Assembly (NCBI RefSeq): GCF_014836935.1
Contig: NZ_JACSPW010000002.1
Coordinates: 124,001 to 188,000, forward strand
From: Solibacillus merdavium
GTDB lineage: Bacteria > Bacillota > Bacilli > Bacillales_A > Planococcaceae
Reading direction: 5' to 3'
Length of the DNA stretch: 64,000 nucleotides
Shown piece by piece: positions 26,939 to 35,953 of the stretch. Within the stretch, counting starts at the first letter, position 1. Each line of letters starts with the position of its first letter. A model generated the notes under the pieces. That model saw only the letters and a list, made by a program, of their open reading frames with translations, was not told where the DNA came from and made no database searches. The position numbers and the translations under genes are program-made.

Positions 26939-26957
26939 TTTTAAGGTTATTAAATTC

Positions 26958-27869
26958 TTACTCTTTCGGACTTAAATCTTCAATTGAATCAATGTCTACA
27001 TAAGAAGGTACAACGAATCCATTTTGTGTACCCTCCAAGTTTTCACCTAAATCAACAATCTCATCTTTATGTTTCTCATAGAATGCATTGTGAGTTGATG
27101 GTAACCATGGTGCTACAGTAACATCCCCTTCACCTGTTGCAATTGCTTGGAACATAATTGCAGGATCAACGGGTGTAACTTCAACATTATAACCTAATCC
27201 TTCAAGGACAAGTTTGACTACACTACTTGATGCAAATTCAGAATCCCAAGGAGTTGAAATGACTTTAACCTTCTCACCATCAGCCTGGGCGATATCTTTT
27301 GTCCATTCATTTACTTTTTCTTCGTTGTTCTCAATCCAAAGAGCTGCAGCTGCATCAAAATCACCACTATTTTGTGCATCATACATCACTTGTTCCATAT
27401 CTTCCGGCTCCCAATAGAAGCGATCCATTACTGTATACACATCTGGTAAGTCTTCTTCCAACCCTTTTCTTGCAAGTGTTTGAATATTTTCTGATCCACC
27501 TAAAACACCTTTAGGATCTTCAAGGATTTTTAAATCATAAGCCGAGAATTTCCAGTGCGGTGTCCAGCCTGTCACAATGACTGGCTCTTCATTACGAATT
27601 GCCTGTTCTAAAGTTCCAAGCATTCCTGCAGTTGAACTTTCCTGCAATGTCCATCCTTCCAGATTTTCATATTCATCTAATACATCTTGTGATAGACCTG
27701 TCAATCCAGCGCCGGGTTCAACTCCGACTATCGTATAGTCTACTTGTTCACTAAGGTTATTGTTATCTCCGTTTTCACTACTGCTACCGCTAGTATCATC
27801 TCCGCACGCAGCCAAAAGAAGTGCTGAAGAAACCCCTAAAGTCATCCCAAAGGTTTTAAATTTTTTCAT
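26958..27869 (-). CDS. Glycine betaine ABC transporter substrate-binding lipoprotein (OpuAC-like)
   Basis: 303 residues, lipoprotein signal with LAACG, a low-complexity Ser/Gly/Asn linker, then the OpuAC fold: VGVEPGAGL, VIVTGWTPHWKFSAYDLK (Trp residues of the aromatic cage for trimethylammonium groups), DPKG, and VTVAPWLPSTHNAFY. The ATPase and permease genes are not adjacent, so it is an orphan binding protein or belongs to a transporter elsewhere. The ATG at 27869 stands 12 bases after GGAG; TTG codons at 27887 and 27881 are alternatives. Confidence 0.85.
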   Translation of the reverse strand: MKKFKTFGMTLGVSSALLLAACGDDTSGSSSENGDNNNLSEQVDYTIVGVEPGAGLTGLSQDVLDEYENLEGWTLQESSTAGMLGTLEQAIRNEEPVIVTGWTPHWKFSAYDLKILEDPKGVLGGSENIQTLARKGLEEDLPDVYTVMDRFYWEPEDMEQVMYDAQNSGDFDAAAALWIENNEEKVNEWTKDIAQADGEKVKVISTPWDSEFASSSVVKLVLEGLGYNVEVTPVDPAIMFQAIATGEGDVTVAPWLPSTHNAFYEKHKDEIVDLGENLEGTQNGFVVPSYVDIDSIEDLSPKE

Positions 27870-28028
27870 CTTAAATATCAACTCCAAAAATATAATTTCG
27901 TCTGCTCCTTCAAAAGCAACAACCCAATTTTAACAAGAGGTTGTTACTAATGTCAAACGAGTACTCTATACAGACTTATTTTTTTGGCAGAGCGCTGTTA
28001 TCTATATGAATAAGCAGTATATTGAACA

Positions 28029-28080
28029 AAAAAGAAGCATCTCCATGATTGATTTGCTCAGTCATGGAGATGCTTCTTTA
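28029..28080 (-). terminator. Terminator of the CAP-domain gene
   Basis: AAAGAAGCATCTCCATGA pairs with TCATGGAGATGCTTCTTT, a 18-bp stem next to the stop codon. Confidence 0.88.
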
Positions 28081-28088
28081 AATAACTA

Positions 28089-29069
28089 TTATTGTTTAAT
28101 GAATTGTTGCGTCCAAATATTACCGTCCTTCACATACCCAACACCGATATGTGTAAAGTTTGCATTTAAAATATTTGCACGGTGACCTTCAGAATTCATC
28201 CAAGCTGTAACAACTTCCTGTGCTGTACGTTGACCTTTGGCGATATTCTCACCAGCTGCCTTATAGCTAATGCCTAGTGCTTTCAAACGATCAAATGGAC
28301 TACCGTAAGTTGGGCTTGTATGAGAGAAATAATTTTTATCTTTCATATCTTGTGATTTTTCACGGGCTGCAGCCATTAATGGGGCATGTGTTTTAAATGG
28401 TTGTAAACCTGCTTTAACTCGCTCTGCATTTGTTAATTCTACAACCGCTGCTTCAATAGCATCAATGTCCGATGAATTAGATGCTACTGTGTTTGTTGGT
28501 TGTTTTGCAGGTGACTGAGTCGACGTTTGTGTTGTTTCAGTTGCTTTTGGTTGTTCTGGTGCTACTTCCTTCACTGGCGCTTTTGGCTGTTCTGATGTTG
28601 CTTCCTTTGCTGGTGCTTTTGGTTGTTCTGGTGTTGCTTCCTTCACTGGTACTTTTTGTTGTTCTGGTGTTGCTTCCTTCACTGGTGCTTTTGGTTGTTC
28701 TGGTGTTGCTTCCTTCACTGGTGCTTTTGGTTGTTCTGGTGTTGCTTCCTTCACTGGTGCTTTTAGTTGTTTAGCTGGCACCTCTTCAACAGTACCTTTT
28801 TCATTTTTATTGGAAACAGACTTTTTAACTTTTTTAATTTTAATAGAAATTTTTCCATCTTTAAAATTATCATTTTTAATTTCAATAAAGTTAGACACCG
28901 AGCTCCCATTAATAAAATATTTATTAGATGCTATCTTTTTATATTCAAAATTTTGAGTAGATTTATATTGTGGTGTCACCTCTTCTCCAGTTGTTGATGC
29001 TGCGTTAGCTGCTGGAGCTTGAGTAGCTAAAAGTGCAAATGCACAAAATGTGATAAAGCTTTTTTTCAT
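28089..29069 (-). CDS. Secreted CAP/SCP-domain protein (YkwD-like) with Pro-rich repeats
   Basis: 326 residues: signal peptide (MKKSFITFCAFALLATQAPAA, in part), a basic segment of about 70 residues, six 12-residue repeats of the type APVKEATPEQPK, then a CAP domain (about 190-326) with LTNAERVKAGL, ARE KSQDM, YFSHTSP, GENIAKG and the His/Glu residues of the family cavity (SEGHRANILNANF). YkwD-type CAP proteins are exported; their biochemical role is unclear. Start at 29069 has AAAGGAGG; the frame runs 57 bases further upstream without a site. Confidence 0.88.
   Translation of the reverse strand: MKKSFITFCAFALLATQAPAANAASTTGEEVTPQYKSTQNFEYKKIASNKYFINGSSVSNFIEIKNDNFKDGKISIKIKKVKKSVSNKNEKGTVEEVPAKQLKAPVKEATPEQPKAPVKEATPEQPKAPVKEATPEQQKVPVKEATPEQPKAPAKEATSEQPKAPVKEVAPEQPKATETTQTSTQSPAKQPTNTVASNSSDIDAIEAAVVELTNAERVKAGLQPFKTHAPLMAAAREKSQDMKDKNYFSHTSPTYGSPFDRLKALGISYKAAGENIAKGQRTAQEVVTAWMNSEGHRANILNANFTHIGVGYVKDGNIWTQQFIKQ
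28545..28760 (-). repeat. Six tandem 36-bp repeats in the CAP-domain gene
   Basis: Encodes six imperfect copies of APVKEATPEQPK. A spacer likely to span the cell wall, and a place where copy number may vary between strains. Confidence 0.85.
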
Positions 29070-29282
29070 TTTGTACGCCTCCTTTCGTACCCCTATCGTA
29101 AAATACTTTTTATTAAAATTTTTCACCTATAATTTGGTACGATACCCATTGCGAATTATGAATGCTATTAAAATGGTATTTTGTGAAATAAAAGTTGACC
29201 AATAGTTACCACTAACTCCGAAAATTTCATTCAATATGGTGTTGACAAAATCCTAATTCTCCGTTTCTATACACCCATAAAC

Positions 29283-29326
29283 AAAAAAGCAGAAGTTTCT
29301 CTTTGGGTGAGGAACTTCTGCTTTTA
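29283..29326 (-). terminator. Terminator of the nucleotidase gene
   Basis: AAAAGCAGAAGTT pairs with AACTTCTGCTTTT across a 16-base loop, ten bases past the stop codon. Confidence 0.85.
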
Positions 29327-29332
29327 AAATTT

Positions 29333-31696
29333 TTAGTTAGTTTTTAATCCATATTTACCAAAACCATCTGTACCTTCACCAATATAATGAATTTTACTAT
29401 TTTCATCTAACACATCGACTGCTTTTTTCGACGATTCAAATACCACTTTCACGTTTTCTGGAAACGCAGCAAATTTCCAGTTACCATCTGCACTTGGATC
29501 AATTGTTTTTTCAGCTAAAATATAGTCGATGATTGCTTGACGGTTTTCATCTGGATAAACTTCAACTGCAGTCGCGTTTCGTACACCTGGGAATGTTCCA
29601 TTTGCACGATAGTTATTCGTCGCTACAATGAACTCCTGTGATAAATCGATCGGCTTTCCATCATATTGTAAATTTACAATGCGGGAAGCCTTTTCATTTA
29701 CTATATTTCCACTAGCATCATATTTGGCTGGTTGTGTCACATCAATTTCATAAGTGACTCCATCAATGACATCATAGTTATATGATCTGTAGTCAGAATT
29801 AATTAGTTGTTGTTCATCTTCTTTATTTATATCGATTTGGTGGAATTGACCAGCAGACATTTCAAGCCATTCTTTCACATCCGCACCTGTTACTTTTAAC
29901 ATAGCTAATGTATTGTCATATAAATATAGGTCTGCAACATTCTTAATTGCCAACTCACCTTTTGGTACGAATGTGTAGTACTCTGGATCACTTCTCGTTC
30001 CTGCTTTAAATGGCGCACCTGCTGATAATACTGGTAGACTTTCAAATGGTGTTCCTTTAATTTTATCCTTTACATAAATCGCTTGGGCATTTGTCACGAT
30101 TTGAATGGAAGGATCATCCTGCACTTGTGAGAAATAACTATGAATATTTGCTGTCGTTGTTCCTACAGCCTGACGCACATAATCAATTGTACCTTCATGG
30201 GCTTCTTTTACGCTTTCCACAACTGTACTGCTTACATTTTCATTATCTTTTGCAATTTCACGCACGGCACCTGTTCCTGAAATCACATCCCAAGAATCAG
30301 CTTTTTTCTCAAGCTCTAAATCGATTACTCCTAGATGGCTACCAAATTTACCTGCCATTACGATAGGTACACCGTTCATTGTTCCATTATCAATATCCAC
30401 ATTCGTTAAAGTGCTATCTACTTTTCCAGGGAATACTTCATGGGCATGTCCTGTTATGACCGCATCTACATCGCTGATTTTTGTTAATAGATAGGATACA
30501 TCTTCCTCGCCGATTTCATGTGTTGCATCACCCATACCTGAGTGCGACAGTACAACTACTACATCCGCGCCAGCTTTCTTCATCTGTGGAACGATTATTT
30601 TTACCGCTTCTACAGAATCATCTACTGTTACTTTTCCTTCTAAATTTGCTTTATCCCATTTTAAAATTTGTGGAGGCACAATGCCTGTTACACCAATTTT
30701 AATCATCGTACTATTTCCTGTTGAATCAATTACTTCTTTTTCAATCATGACATACGGCTCATACATTAATTCTTTTGTCAAAGCATTGCGTACATTCGCA
30801 TTGACATACGGGAATGGTGCATCATCTGTTACTTCATCAATAAATTCCAAGCCGTAATTAAATTCATGATTGCCATAAGTCGCAGCATCATAATCCAACG
30901 CAATCATTGATGCAATAGAAGGATGGACTTCTCCTTCTTTTAATTTTTTCACGGATTGAATGTAAGAGCCAAGAGGCGTTCCTTGAATGGCATCTCCATT
31001 ATCAAATAATACTGTATTCGGGTTTTCCTCACGAGCTTTTTCGATGAGCAACGCAGTTTTTGCCAAGCCTAAACTATTCGTTGGCGCATCTTTGTAATAA
31101 TCATAATTCATAATATTAGTATGAATATCCGTCGTACCTAAAATGCGCAATGCCACGGTCGTATTTGCTTCAACTGGGTTATATTCCGCCAAAAACCGCT
31201 GCAGAATCTTTTGCATTTGGACTTTCGTGACAAACTCATTCGGTTTGATCGTCCCGTCTTCATAGCCTGTTAATAAGCCTAACTCTACTGCCTTTGCCAT
31301 CTCTTGACGATTCCCAGATCCAATTTTATTCGCATCTTTAAATTGATTTAATACATTTTCGGAATATTGTTTTTCATCCGGTATACCCCTAGCTGCAATA
31401 AGGAAGGCATGTGTGCGTGTCAATTTTTCATTTGGTGCAAACTGCGTCGGTGTTTTACCTTTAATTAACTTTAGTTCCACAGCCTTTTCAATATATGGCT
31501 TCAGTGAATCGGGTACGTCCTTGAATTGAACGGATTGTCCAGAACCTACTTCTACCCCTAATGCATCAATGACTGCCTTCACAAAATCTCCACGTGTCAT
31601 TTCTTCATTGTTGGAAGTAGATGCCGCTGATACTCCAGCCATTCCACTAGTTAAAAGTGTTAATGTAAGGGCAGAAGCAGAAAGTTTTTTCCACAT
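29333..31696 (-). CDS. SLH-domain 2',3'-cyclic-nucleotide phosphodiesterase / 5'(3')-nucleotidase
   Basis: 787 residues: signal peptide (to about residue 25), two to three S-layer homology repeats (about 30-170) that bind pyruvylated wall polymer, a calcineurin-like metallophosphoesterase domain with TTDIHTNI, FDNGDAIQGTPL, YGNHEFNYG and HSGMGD, then a 5'-nucleotidase C-terminal domain with the substrate-stacking SYNYDVIDGV segment. A surface-anchored enzyme that releases phosphate and nucleosides from extracellular nucleotides. AGGAGTGA upstream of the ATG. Monocistronic. Confidence 0.9.
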   Translation of the reverse strand: MWKKLSASALTLTLLTSGMAGVSAASTSNNEEMTRGDFVKAVIDALGVEVGSGQSVQFKDVPDSLKPYIEKAVELKLIKGKTPTQFAPNEKLTRTHAFLIAARGIPDEKQYSENVLNQFKDANKIGSGNRQEMAKAVELGLLTGYEDGTIKPNEFVTKVQMQKILQRFLAEYNPVEANTTVALRILGTTDIHTNIMNYDYYKDAPTNSLGLAKTALLIEKAREENPNTVLFDNGDAIQGTPLGSYIQSVKKLKEGEVHPSIASMIALDYDAATYGNHEFNYGLEFIDEVTDDAPFPYVNANVRNALTKELMYEPYVMIEKEVIDSTGNSTMIKIGVTGIVPPQILKWDKANLEGKVTVDDSVEAVKIIVPQMKKAGADVVVVLSHSGMGDATHEIGEEDVSYLLTKISDVDAVITGHAHEVFPGKVDSTLTNVDIDNGTMNGVPIVMAGKFGSHLGVIDLELEKKADSWDVISGTGAVREIAKDNENVSSTVVESVKEAHEGTIDYVRQAVGTTTANIHSYFSQVQDDPSIQIVTNAQAIYVKDKIKGTPFESLPVLSAGAPFKAGTRSDPEYYTFVPKGELAIKNVADLYLYDNTLAMLKVTGADVKEWLEMSAGQFHQIDINKEDEQQLINSDYRSYNYDVIDGVTYEIDVTQPAKYDASGNIVNEKASRIVNLQYDGKPIDLSQEFIVATNNYRANGTFPGVRNATAVEVYPDENRQAIIDYILAEKTIDPSADGNWKFAAFPENVKVVFESSKKAVDVLDENSKIHYIGEGTDGFGKYGLKTN

Positions 31697-31874
31697 TTAT
31701 TTCACTCCTATTATCTAAATTGTTCAACAAGTCCATCATACTAAATTGCCAGAATAGTAGAAAAGAGCAAATTGATACATTACTATATCGAGGTAAGTAG
31801 TACTTTTTGAGAGTTAAAAAAATGCCACAAGTTATTCACTTCAAGAAACGGGTACAATTTACTCAATAAATTAA

Positions 31875-32687
31875 TTAAATTACTTGCACGTCGCAAATTC
31901 CGCGGTGCTCCTGGTAGGCAAAATGGTTTGTAGGGCCAAATCCATGACCAATATTCAGTGGGTAACGAATCGCTAATTGAACAAACTTTTTTGCTTCAAT
32001 GATCGCTATTTTTAATGGTTTCCCTTTCGCAATTTCTGCGGTAATTGCTGCTGAAAATGTACATCCTGTTCCATGTGTATGAATTGTTTTCAGTCTTTCT
32101 GTTTTCATTTTAAAAGGCTTTTCCCCTCGAATAAACACCGTATCAATCGCATGCTTACCCGCTAAATGACCACCTTTTATCACTACACATTGCATACCTA
32201 AATTTAATAAATATTCCCCTGCAAATTTAATTTCCTCTTCGGTTTTGATCGTAAGCCCGGTCAATACTTCTGCTTCGGGTATATTCGGTGTACAAACCGT
32301 TGCAACCGGAAGTAGTTTTTCCTTTAAAGCTATTGTTGCTTGCTCTTTCAATAAGCTAGCCCCGCCTTTTGCAATCATTACTGGATCTAAAATAAGTGGT
32401 ATTTCTTTAGATTCCAATACCGAGACAATTGTTTCTACGATTTCTGCATTAAACAGCATACCTGTTTTAACAGCTTTTAAATCAAAATCATCGAGTACTG
32501 CATTTAATTGATCCTTTACAAAATCAGCAGTAGCAGGATAGATTCCATGCACCCCTTTTGTGTTTTGAGCCGTTAAAGCTGTAATCACTGATGTGCCGAA
32601 AACTCGAAGCTCTTGAAAGGTTTTTAAATCAGCTTGAATGCCAGCCCCGCCCCCACTATCGGATCCTGCTATAGTACATGCAATCAT
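31875..32687 (-). CDS. thiD: Hydroxymethylpyrimidine/phosphomethylpyrimidine kinase
   Basis: 270-residue ribokinase-fold enzyme that phosphorylates HMP to HMP-PP for thiamine synthesis. Features: TIAGSDSGGGAGIQADLK at the start, KTGML, LDPVMIAKGG, CVVIKGGHL and the anion-hole HTHGTGCTFSAA. The ATG at 32687 (AGGAG 8 bases upstream) is preferred to the GTG at 32696. It is alone, not in a thi operon, but is preceded by a TPP riboswitch and its terminator. Confidence 0.92.
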   Translation of the reverse strand: MIACTIAGSDSGGGAGIQADLKTFQELRVFGTSVITALTAQNTKGVHGIYPATADFVKDQLNAVLDDFDLKAVKTGMLFNAEIVETIVSVLESKEIPLILDPVMIAKGGASLLKEQATIALKEKLLPVATVCTPNIPEAEVLTGLTIKTEEEIKFAGEYLLNLGMQCVVIKGGHLAGKHAIDTVFIRGEKPFKMKTERLKTIHTHGTGCTFSAAITAEIAKGKPLKIAIIEAKKFVQLAIRYPLNIGHGFGPTNHFAYQEHRGICDVQVI

Positions 32688-32730
32688 TTTTACCACTCCT
32701 AATAAAAATATTATTAAGTGTCACTGCAAA

Positions 32731-32763
32731 AGAAAGACCCCACGTAAAATACGCGGGGTCTTA
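32731..32763 (-). terminator. Riboswitch-controlled terminator
   Basis: On the minus strand GACCCCGCGTA and TACGTGGGGTC form the stem, followed by TTTCTTTT, between the TPP aptamer and thiD. An alternative hairpin (AAGTACA/TGTACTT, 32766-32789) lies between aptamer and terminator. Confidence 0.85.
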
Positions 32764-32792
32764 GTAAGTACATATGTATAATTGTACTTTGC

Positions 32793-32868
32793 TCCCTACG
32801 TCCGTATTAACGGTCAGGTTCTAAGGGTCAGGTTTTAACCTTCTCAACACAAATGTGTCCCCCTGCAA
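32793..32868 (-). promoter_or_regulatory. TPP riboswitch (THI box) upstream of thiD
   Basis: Read on the minus strand it has the conserved THI-box elements in order: GGGGG near the 5' end, TGAGA, ACCCTTAGAACCTGA, and the closing ACGTAGGGA. TPP binding should favour the downstream terminator and switch thiD off. Confidence 0.9.
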
Positions 32869-32989
32869 ATGCATTTAATTACGTCGAGTGTATCAGAATA
32901 AAATTTACATGGCAAGTAAATGGTAAAATTTTAGATTCATAATATACTTTCTAATGCAAAGTACGATTGTAAATTGCCACATCACTTAT

Positions 32990-33030
32990 AAAAACTCAGA
33001 TGAGCTATATACCATTTCATCTGAGTTTTT
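32990..33030 (-). terminator. Terminator of the SleL-like gene
   Basis: AAAACTCAGATGA pairs with TCATCTGAGTTTT, 14 bases past the stop codon. Confidence 0.85.
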
Positions 33031-33043
33031 ATTTAATCCTATT

Positions 33044-34333
33044 TTATTTCTTAACGACATTAAAGTTTGAACCGATAAGTTGCCAGTTTTGGGGGAAAGG
33101 TAAACCAAGTTTCCAATAACCGACACCCCGTAAATTCAGTCTTTTTACTAAATTAAATTTTGCCTGGATGGAACGTGCATCTTCAAACCATACAATATGT
33201 GAACGTCCTTGCTCATCATAATAGTTAAAGTACGGTGCCTGTGCCGTATAGTCATATTGAATGGCAGCATTATAACGTTTGGCTATTTCAATTGCACGCT
33301 GTGGACTTAATGCTTCTGCATATTCCCCCCCTTGCACAAAAGGTAACGTCCAATCATACCCATACAAATTTTGCCCAAGTAAAATTTTATTTGCCGGAAT
33401 TTCCGTTAAAGCATATTGAACTACTTGTTCAACTTGAGGGAGCGGGGAGACAGCCAGAGGTGGTCCTGCAGAATACCCCCACTCATATGTCATTAGCATA
33501 ACAAAATCTACTATTTCCCCATGAGCTCTATAATCATGACCTACCGTCCATTCCCCTGGCTGATTCGCACTCGATTTTGGTGCCAGTGCCGTGGAAACTG
33601 TATAACCTTCAGCATGCATACGCTCTACCGCACTTCTCAAGAAATTATTATAGGCTTCCCTTTGATCACCTGGTATTCTCTCAAAATCAAAATGGATATC
33701 CGACACATTCCCAATTCTTTTTGCTTCTGCAATAATATTGTCAAAAAGTAAGTTTTGTACTGCTTTACTTTGAAAAATGTCACGTGCTAGCTCACTACTG
33801 AACTGATAATCTTCTAGATTCGTTATCGCCATTGCAATACTTGCATTATTTTCTGCCGCCAAACTAGGTAATGGTGCAATTACTGGCGCCTTTAATGAAC
33901 CATCCCGTCCAGCTTCATAGCTGAATAGGGCTAAATACGTTAAATAGGGACTCGTTTCACGCACTTGATTTACTAGTAGTTCACTTACTTCATCGCCTCT
34001 TGGTTCAACATAAGCGAAAATTTCAGCAGATGTTTTCGCAGCGGGAGGAATATATAAACGCGTTCCAATCATTAATAATGCATTTGGCGATAAACCATTT
34101 ACTTGTGCAAGTGTCAAATAATTCACATTAAAACGTTGTCCTATTGACCATAAGCTATCCCCCGGTTGAACAATATAATATTGACCATTTACTGGAATCA
34201 CAAGCGCTTGCCCTACAACTAAGCGATTAGGCTCGGGAATTTGATTGGCATCCACAATATTCTGTATCGTCGTTCCATAAGCTTGCGCAATTCCCCATAG
34301 CGATTCTCCTGGCTGTACAACATGAATTTGAAT
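33044..34333 (-). CDS. Spore cortex lytic enzyme SleL/YaaH (LysM-LysM-GH18)
   Basis: Two LysM domains (VQPGESLWGIAQAYG and VQPGDSLWSIGQRFN) followed by a glycoside hydrolase 18 barrel (about 110-429) with the catalytic DIHFDFERIP (DxxDxE-type; Glu as acid) and MLMTYEWGYSAGPP. SleL is a glucosaminidase acting on spore cortex muramic-lactam peptidoglycan in germination. I place the start at an ATT codon (34333-34331): AAAGGAGG stands exactly 7 bases before it and it restores the whole first LysM. The first standard codon is GTG at 34255, which cuts that domain in half and has no ribosome site. Monocistronic. Confidence 0.85.
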   Translation of the reverse strand: MQIHVVQPGESLWGIAQAYGTTIQNIVDANQIPEPNRLVVGQALVIPVNGQYYIVQPGDSLWSIGQRFNVNYLTLAQVNGLSPNALLMIGTRLYIPPAAKTSAEIFAYVEPRGDEVSELLVNQVRETSPYLTYLALFSYEAGRDGSLKAPVIAPLPSLAAENNASIAMAITNLEDYQFSSELARDIFQSKAVQNLLFDNIIAEAKRIGNVSDIHFDFERIPGDQREAYNNFLRSAVERMHAEGYTVSTALAPKSSANQPGEWTVGHDYRAHGEIVDFVMLMTYEWGYSAGPPLAVSPLPQVEQVVQYALTEIPANKILLGQNLYGYDWTLPFVQGGEYAEALSPQRAIEIAKRYNAAIQYDYTAQAPYFNYYDEQGRSHIVWFEDARSIQAKFNLVKRLNLRGVGYWKLGLPFPQNWQLIGSNFNVVKK

Positions 34334-34503
34334 TGTCGGTCCTCCTTTTTCTATATACTAATTTATGAACTTAATGCTCTATTAATGCGAGAGAAAAAGT
34401 CATAAATGAATAAGAGTACTTTTTGAAATAATTTTTATACAAAACTAATTAAGATATGCGCATCCTAGCAAACTTTTTCATACTATAAATGTGAGGTGAA
34501 AAA

Positions 34504-34944
34504 ATGCCAAGAGTAAAATATCGAGACGCAGATGTCGATTTGATGGCAAGAATGATGCGAGCTGAGGCTGAAGGTGAAGGAAAACAGGGGATGTTATATG
34601 TTGGGAATGTCATTGTCAATCGTGCAGTGGCTTCTTGCTTAGACTTTAATGATGTAAGGACAATTGAACAAGTCATTTATCAAGTACAAGGAAATAACTA
34701 TTCATTTGAAGCTGTTCAAAAAGGGAATATGTTTTATCAGCGAGCACGACCTACTGAACAAAGATTGGCGCGACAAGCTTTAGATTATTGGAGAGAACAT
34801 CCTGCAAAATATGCCCTGTGGTATTTTAATCCGTCTGGTGAATGTCCTCCGACATGGTATGGGCAACCATTTACAGGGCAATTTAAACAACATTGCTTCT
34901 ATGAACCTGTAGCCGGAACATGTGAAAGTGTATATATAGGATAG
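34504..34944 (+). CDS. cwlJ: Cell wall hydrolase CwlJ (SleB family)
   Basis: 146 residues, entire length a SleB/CwlJ catalytic domain (ARMMRAEAEGEGKQGMLYVG with the catalytic Glu, NVIVNR, WYFNPSG). It lacks signal peptide and binding domain, as does CwlJ, which is made in the mother cell and sits on the spore coat to degrade cortex in germination. GTGAGGTG precedes the ATG; a CATACTAT box at 34479 would suit a sigma-E -10. Lies head-to-head with the SleL-like gene. Confidence 0.9.
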   Translation: MPRVKYRDADVDLMARMMRAEAEGEGKQGMLYVGNVIVNRAVASCLDFNDVRTIEQVIYQVQGNNYSFEAVQKGNMFYQRARPTEQRLARQALDYWREHPAKYALWYFNPSGECPPTWYGQPFTGQFKQHCFYEPVAGTCESVYIG

Positions 34945-34965
34945 ATTTTCCTATCGCTAAATCAT

Positions 34966-35000
34966 TAGAGAGCCTTTTAAAATAAATAAGGCTCTTTTTT
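34966..35000 (+). terminator. Terminator of cwlJ
   Basis: AGAGCC pairs with GGCTCT over an AT-rich loop with extra A-T pairing, followed by eight T. Confidence 0.7.
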
Positions 35001-35028
35001 TATTTTGAAAAGAAAGTGATAATTATAC

Positions 35029-35232
35029 TTATTTTTTGTTGGACTGCTGGTTTTTATCGTGATTTGTTTTGTTATTTTTATTTTTGAGTTTAGCATCAAA
35101 TTCTTCTGCAAATTCAGCTACATTATCTTCTGGATTTCGATCATGACTTGTCTTATTATGATGCAATTCTTTATAAGTAGCATAAGGGTTATGTGTTCTT
35201 TCGTTCAACGTCTTTTTGTTGTTTTTGCTCAT
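35029..35232 (-). CDS. Small hydrophilic protein, unknown
   Basis: 67 residues, rich in Asn, Lys, His and Glu, no membrane segment. AGGAGGTGG sits 8 bases before the ATG at 35232; the ATG at 35238 is only 3 from it. Position among spore wall genes and composition suggest a small spore-associated protein, but I recognise no family. Confidence 0.55.
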   Translation of the reverse strand: MSKNNKKTLNERTHNPYATYKELHHNKTSHDRNPEDNVAEFAEEFDAKLKNKNNKTNHDKNQQSNKK

Positions 35233-35376
35233 ATTCATCCACCTCCTACTGATTTAATGTGCTCAGTATTGGGGGTTTTATGCCTTTTCCATCTTCATTT
35301 ACTTCCTTACTTTTTGTGATAAAAAAATTATCTAATGCCATATTAAGAAGGAATCCAATTGAAAGGAGAATACGAA

Positions 35377-35547
35377 ATGGGCCGAGACGACAGCACAAGT
35401 AAAGGAACTAATAAGAGGTCGTTACCTCAAACACCTAAGAATGAAAAAATTGCTCCAAACAAAATGAGAGAAGAAATCGCAAATGAATTAAATGAACTAC
35501 ATCGCCTTGTAGAAAAGGGTAAAAGTAACGCTGCAAAGAAATTTTAA
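35377..35547 (+). CDS. Small YfhD-like protein
   Basis: 56 residues starting MGRDDSTSK and containing KRSLPQTPKNEK, reminiscent of the small YfhD-type proteins of Bacillales. AAAGGAG is 9 bases upstream of the ATG at 35377; an earlier in-frame ATG at 35359 lacks a site. Function unknown. Followed by a strong shared terminator. Confidence 0.55.
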   Translation: MGRDDSTSKGTNKRSLPQTPKNEKIAPNKMREEIANELNELHRLVEKGKSNAAKKF

Positions 35548-35560
35548 GTAATAAGTAAAA

Positions 35561-35598
35561 GGGCCTTCACAACAGAATATTACTGTTGGTGAAGGCCT
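35561..35598. terminator. Bidirectional terminator
   Basis: GGGCCTTCAC-AACAG pairs with CTGTTGGTGAAGGCCT with one bulge, between the convergent small genes at 35377 and 35771. Confidence 0.8.
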
Positions 35599-35618
35599 GA
35601 TTTACTTCTTAACAAAGG

Positions 35619-35771
35619 TTAAAACTGTTTAGCTTTCGCATTAATTCTCAATATTTGGTTTTGCAGAGTAACCTCTGTTTGACCATTAACCTGAGATTTC
35701 TGATGCTTATTTCTTGTCCAGTTCTGGTGGATTTTTTGAGATTTTGGATCTAATGCACCCTTTTTGCTCAT
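35619..35771 (-). CDS. 50-residue basic protein, unknown (short ORF)
   Basis: A complete ORF with ATG at 35771, GGGAGG at 8 bases upstream and a TAA stop. The product begins MSKKGALDPKSQKIHQNW and is Lys/Gln/Asn-rich, like small acid-soluble spore proteins, though it matches none of the Ssp families I know. It lies between other tiny genes in the spore-gene neighbourhood and ends at a shared terminator, which supports it as real. Confidence 0.6.
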   Translation of the reverse strand: MSKKGALDPKSQKIHQNWTRNKHQKSQVNGQTEVTLQNQILRINAKAKQF

Positions 35772-35953
35772 TCGTTCCGCCTCCCTATGTTTAAAGTGAA
35801 ATCCAATTTAGTATGGTACGAATTACTTCATTTATTCTTAAAGTAAAGTACTTTTTGGATTCATTTACTGGCAATTTTTTTGACGGATGGATTACTCGTC
35901 AGGATCAATACTAACAGTGAAAACAGTCCCGAAGACGGAAAGGATGAGGAACA

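Noticed and set aside
28481-28774. 97-codon plus-strand Leu/Val repeat ORF
   Set aside because: Mirror of the Pro/Lys repeats of the CAP-domain gene; pure repeat shadow.
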